A stretch of DNA of 64,000 nt from an uncultured Lachnospiraceae bacterium (GTDB lineage: Bacteria; Bacillota; Clostridia; Lachnospirales; Lachnospiraceae): positions 62,001 to 126,000 of the forward strand of contig CAKQXY010000003.1 of the NCBI GenBank assembly GCA_934292725.1. Reading direction: 5' to 3'. Of the stretch, positions 62,209 through 64,000 are shown piece by piece; positions within the stretch are counted from its first letter, which is position 1; each line of letters starts with the position of its first letter. A model generated the notes under the pieces. The model was not told the DNA's origin. It was given only the letters and a program-made list of their open reading frames with translations, and ran no database searches. A program made the translations under genes and the position numbers.

Positions 62209-63690
62209 TTATTCCACAAGCTCTCCTAAATAGTAAAAGCCTTTGGACTCTATCATTTTTACTTTGCAGATCGTTCCGATCAATGAACTATCTCCCTTAA
62301 AATGAACCACTGTGTTATTGCTGAGACGTCCTGATACCATAGATGGATCTTTCTCATTAACCTCTTCTACCAGCACTTCGAGTGTTTTTCCAGTATCGCG
62401 GCTGCACTGAGTTGTCGCAATAGACTGAACAAGCTTTAACAGGCGGTCAAAACGATCCTTTACCACTTCCTCTGGTATCTGATCATCCATTGCAGCAGCT
62501 GGTGTTCCAGTACGCTTTGAATAAATAAAAGTAAATGCACTGTCATACTGCACCTTGCGCACTACATCCATTGTATCTTCAAAATCTTCCTCAGTCTCGC
62601 CTGGGAATCCAACAATAATATCCGTAGTCAAAGAAAGATCAGGAATTTCACGGCGAAGCTTTGCTGCTAACTCCAAATACTGTTCCTTGTCATACTTTCG
62701 GTTCATGAGCTTTAAAATACGGCTGCTTCCAGACTGAAGCGGCAAATGTAAGTGACGACAAATCTTTTTGGAATTTTTCATCACCTCAATTAATTCGTCA
62801 GACAAATCCTTAGGATGTGAAGTCATAAAGCGAATCCAACGAAGTCCTTCGATCTGCTCTACCTGCTGTAAAAGCTGTGCAAATGTAATCGGATGCTCAA
62901 GTGTCTTTCCATAGGAGTTTACATTCTGACCAAGAAGCATAACCTCTACTACACCATCAGCTACTAACTGCTTAATCTCTCTAATGATATCCTCTGGCTG
63001 TCTGCTTCTCTCTCTTCCGCGCACATATGGCACGATACAGTAGCTGCAGAAATTGTTGCAGCCATACATGATGTTGACACCACACTTAAAGGAATATTTG
63101 CGGACAGCAGGAAGATCCTCTACGATTTGATCAGTTCCTTCCCATACATCAATTACCTGTTCTTTTTTCGTAAATGCCTGATATAACAGCTCTGCAAGCT
63201 TAAATATGTTATGAGTTCCAAATACAATATCAACAAAACGGTAGCTGCTGCGAATCTTTGCGACCTCATCTGGCTCCTGCATCATACAGCCGCAGATAGC
63301 AATCATACGGTGCGGTGCTTTCTTCTTTCTGCCCTGATACATTCCTAAATGACCGTATACCTTCTGGTTTGCATTCTCACGCACGGTACAGGTATTCATG
63401 ATCAAAAAGTCAGCAGCCTTCTCATCATCAGTTTCCTCATATCCGATTTTTTCAAGAATACCAAGCAGTTTTTCAGAATCTTTCGCATTCATCTGGCAGC
63501 CAAAGGTAGCAATATGAACTGTTAAGTTTCTTCCTAACTCTTCTGACTTTCTTTTCACATACTCTCTGCTTTTTGCCATGAAATAGAGCTGTCTGTTTGG
63601 TTCCATCTCCGGTGCCAAGGTGTTTGTATCTACCATATTGATGTCAATTCCGGTTAAATCGGAAACGTTTCTCAAATCTATTAAATCCAT
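62209..63690 (-). CDS. miaB: tRNA-2-methylthio-N6-dimethylallyladenosine synthase
   Basis: Radical SAM methylthiotransferase that converts i6A37 to ms2i6A37 in tRNA (493 aa). Order: N-terminal MTTase domain with HIATFGCQMNAKDSEKL, NTCTVRENANQK and ICGCMMQ (three Cys for the auxiliary cluster); radical SAM site GCNNFCSYCIVPYVRGRE (CxxxCxxC); C-terminal TRAM domain (LEVLVEEVNEKDPSMVSGRLSNN). N-terminal 45 residues form the longer extension typical of Firmicutes. ATG with GAAAGG upstream and a strong promoter 70-100 bp before it. Heads miaB-mutS-mutL-miaA. Confidence 0.97.
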   Translation of the reverse strand: MDLIDLRNVSDLTGIDINMVDTNTLAPEMEPNRQLYFMAKSREYVKRKSEELGRNLTVHIATFGCQMNAKDSEKLLGILEKIGYEETDDEKAADFLIMNTCTVRENANQKVYGHLGMYQGRKKKAPHRMIAICGCMMQEPDEVAKIRSSYRFVDIVFGTHNIFKLAELLYQAFTKKEQVIDVWEGTDQIVEDLPAVRKYSFKCGVNIMYGCNNFCSYCIVPYVRGRERSRQPEDIIREIKQLVADGVVEVMLLGQNVNSYGKTLEHPITFAQLLQQVEQIEGLRWIRFMTSHPKDLSDELIEVMKNSKKICRHLHLPLQSGSSRILKLMNRKYDKEQYLELAAKLRREIPDLSLTTDIIVGFPGETEEDFEDTMDVVRKVQYDSAFTFIYSKRTGTPAAAMDDQIPEEVVKDRFDRLLKLVQSIATTQCSRDTGKTLEVLVEEVNEKDPSMVSGRLSNNTVVHFKGDSSLIGTICKVKMIESKGFYYLGELVE

Positions 63691-63758
63691 GTTATTCCTT
63701 TCAAGGGTTGGTTGTTTTGACTTTTTTGCCCTTCAAATGGCAGAAAAAGATATATTGT

Positions 63759-63787
63759 ATATTACACTCAGCAATTTAAAATGTCAA
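63759..63787 (-). promoter_or_regulatory. Sigma-A promoter of miaB operon
   Basis: Minus-strand TTGACA (63782-63787), 17-bp spacer, TAATAT (63759-63764). The -35 is perfect. The leader to the miaB ATG is about 65 bp. Confidence 0.72.
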
Positions 63788-64000
63788 GGTTATTTCGGGG
63801 GATTTCCTGTACGACTCGGTTACAGTTTGCAAAGATATGTTACGAAAACCCTTCGGTGCAATGGTTTCGTCGGCGGACCAAACTCCGCAGGCTCCTGTTA
63901 TGTTCCTTCTTATTATACATTACTTTGAAAGACCTGCTTCAAGTGTCCGCCTCGTGAAAGCCATTCACCTTCGGGTTAGATTTACGTATTAACTTAGCCG
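63788..64000. other. Noncoding upstream region of miaB, nothing assignable
   Basis: From the miaB start at 63690 to the window edge no convincing gene is found. A plus-strand frame 63620-63928 runs antisense through the miaB start and has no ribosome site. Some short G/C-rich inverted stretches (CCTTCGG, CGGCGGACC) are present but no RNA family was recognised. Confidence 0.4.

Noticed and set aside
63620..63928. Plus-strand 102-codon frame over the miaB start and upstream region
   Set aside because: It begins antisense within miaB, has no ribosome site, and crosses the clear minus-strand miaB promoter; composition is not protein-like.
1..64000. CRISPR arrays, insertion sequences, prophage, tRNA or rRNA genes
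   Set aside because: No regularly spaced direct repeats, transposase or integrase frames, or cloverleaf/rRNA sequence were seen.

Overview
The window looks like a chromosomal core segment of an endospore-forming, low-to-mid G+C Firmicute, most likely a Lachnospiraceae (Clostridia) gut bacterium. The reasons are a complete eight-gene spoIIIA operon, yqfC/yqfD, SpoVB-like flippase, SepF/YlmH and MinD/MinE, the housekeeping gene order, Gram-positive Shine-Dalgarno sites and frequent GTG/TTG starts. Family placement is inference from gene content. I see no tRNA or rRNA genes, no insertion sequence, no phage genes and no CRISPR array. Most genes are on the minus strand.

Layout in plus coordinates. 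1-6055: nadK (cut by the window edge), tlyA, dxs, ispA, xseB, xseA and nusB, transcribed leftward; 6107-6582: asp23 with its own promoter and terminator. 6587-11694: spoIIIAH to spoIIIAA, the mother-cell channel operon, with a sigma-E-like promoter. 11851-17193: a small accessory patch (MATE transporter, AraC regulator, HD hydrolase, SGNH plus serine-hydrolase fusion) ending at rlmH. 17236-25961: 5-formyl-THF cyclo-ligase, two flavoproteins, an unknown membrane protein, a SpoVB-like flippase, ybeY, phoH, yqfD and yqfC. 26076-37481: a glycan-catabolic island (GH20, GH130, GH38, GH3, GH125, LacI regulator). 37527-45400: cytidylate-kinase-like protein, PAP2 protein, RluD, lspA, aroB, ylmH, sepF, yggS, an HlyD-like protein and a DUF378 protein. 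45469-54719: elongasome and division genes (radC, mreC, mreD, PBP2, minD, minE, rodA) followed by an MgsA-like protein, a D,D-carboxypeptidase and a small P-loop protein. 54863-63690: miaB, mutS, mutL, miaA and a PLP lyase.

The most coherent system is the glycan island. An alpha-mannosidase (GH38), an exo-alpha-1,6-mannosidase-type enzyme (GH125), a mannoside phosphorylase (GH130), a hexosaminidase-like enzyme (GH20) and a GH3 glycosidase, all apparently cytoplasmic, form two leftward units. Each unit has a recognisable promoter, and the LacI-family regulator is divergent from the GH125-GH3 unit. Together they fit stepwise intracellular dismantling of imported mannose-rich oligosaccharides such as high-mannose N-glycans. 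No transporter or endo-acting enzyme for them lies in the window.

Other points worth attention are an MgsA-like protein that lacks residues essential in methylglyoxal synthase, a min locus without minC, a radC-mreC junction without mreB, an SGNH/beta-lactamase-fold fusion, 36-bp tandem repeats inside mutL, and two sporulation promoters with an identical -35 element.
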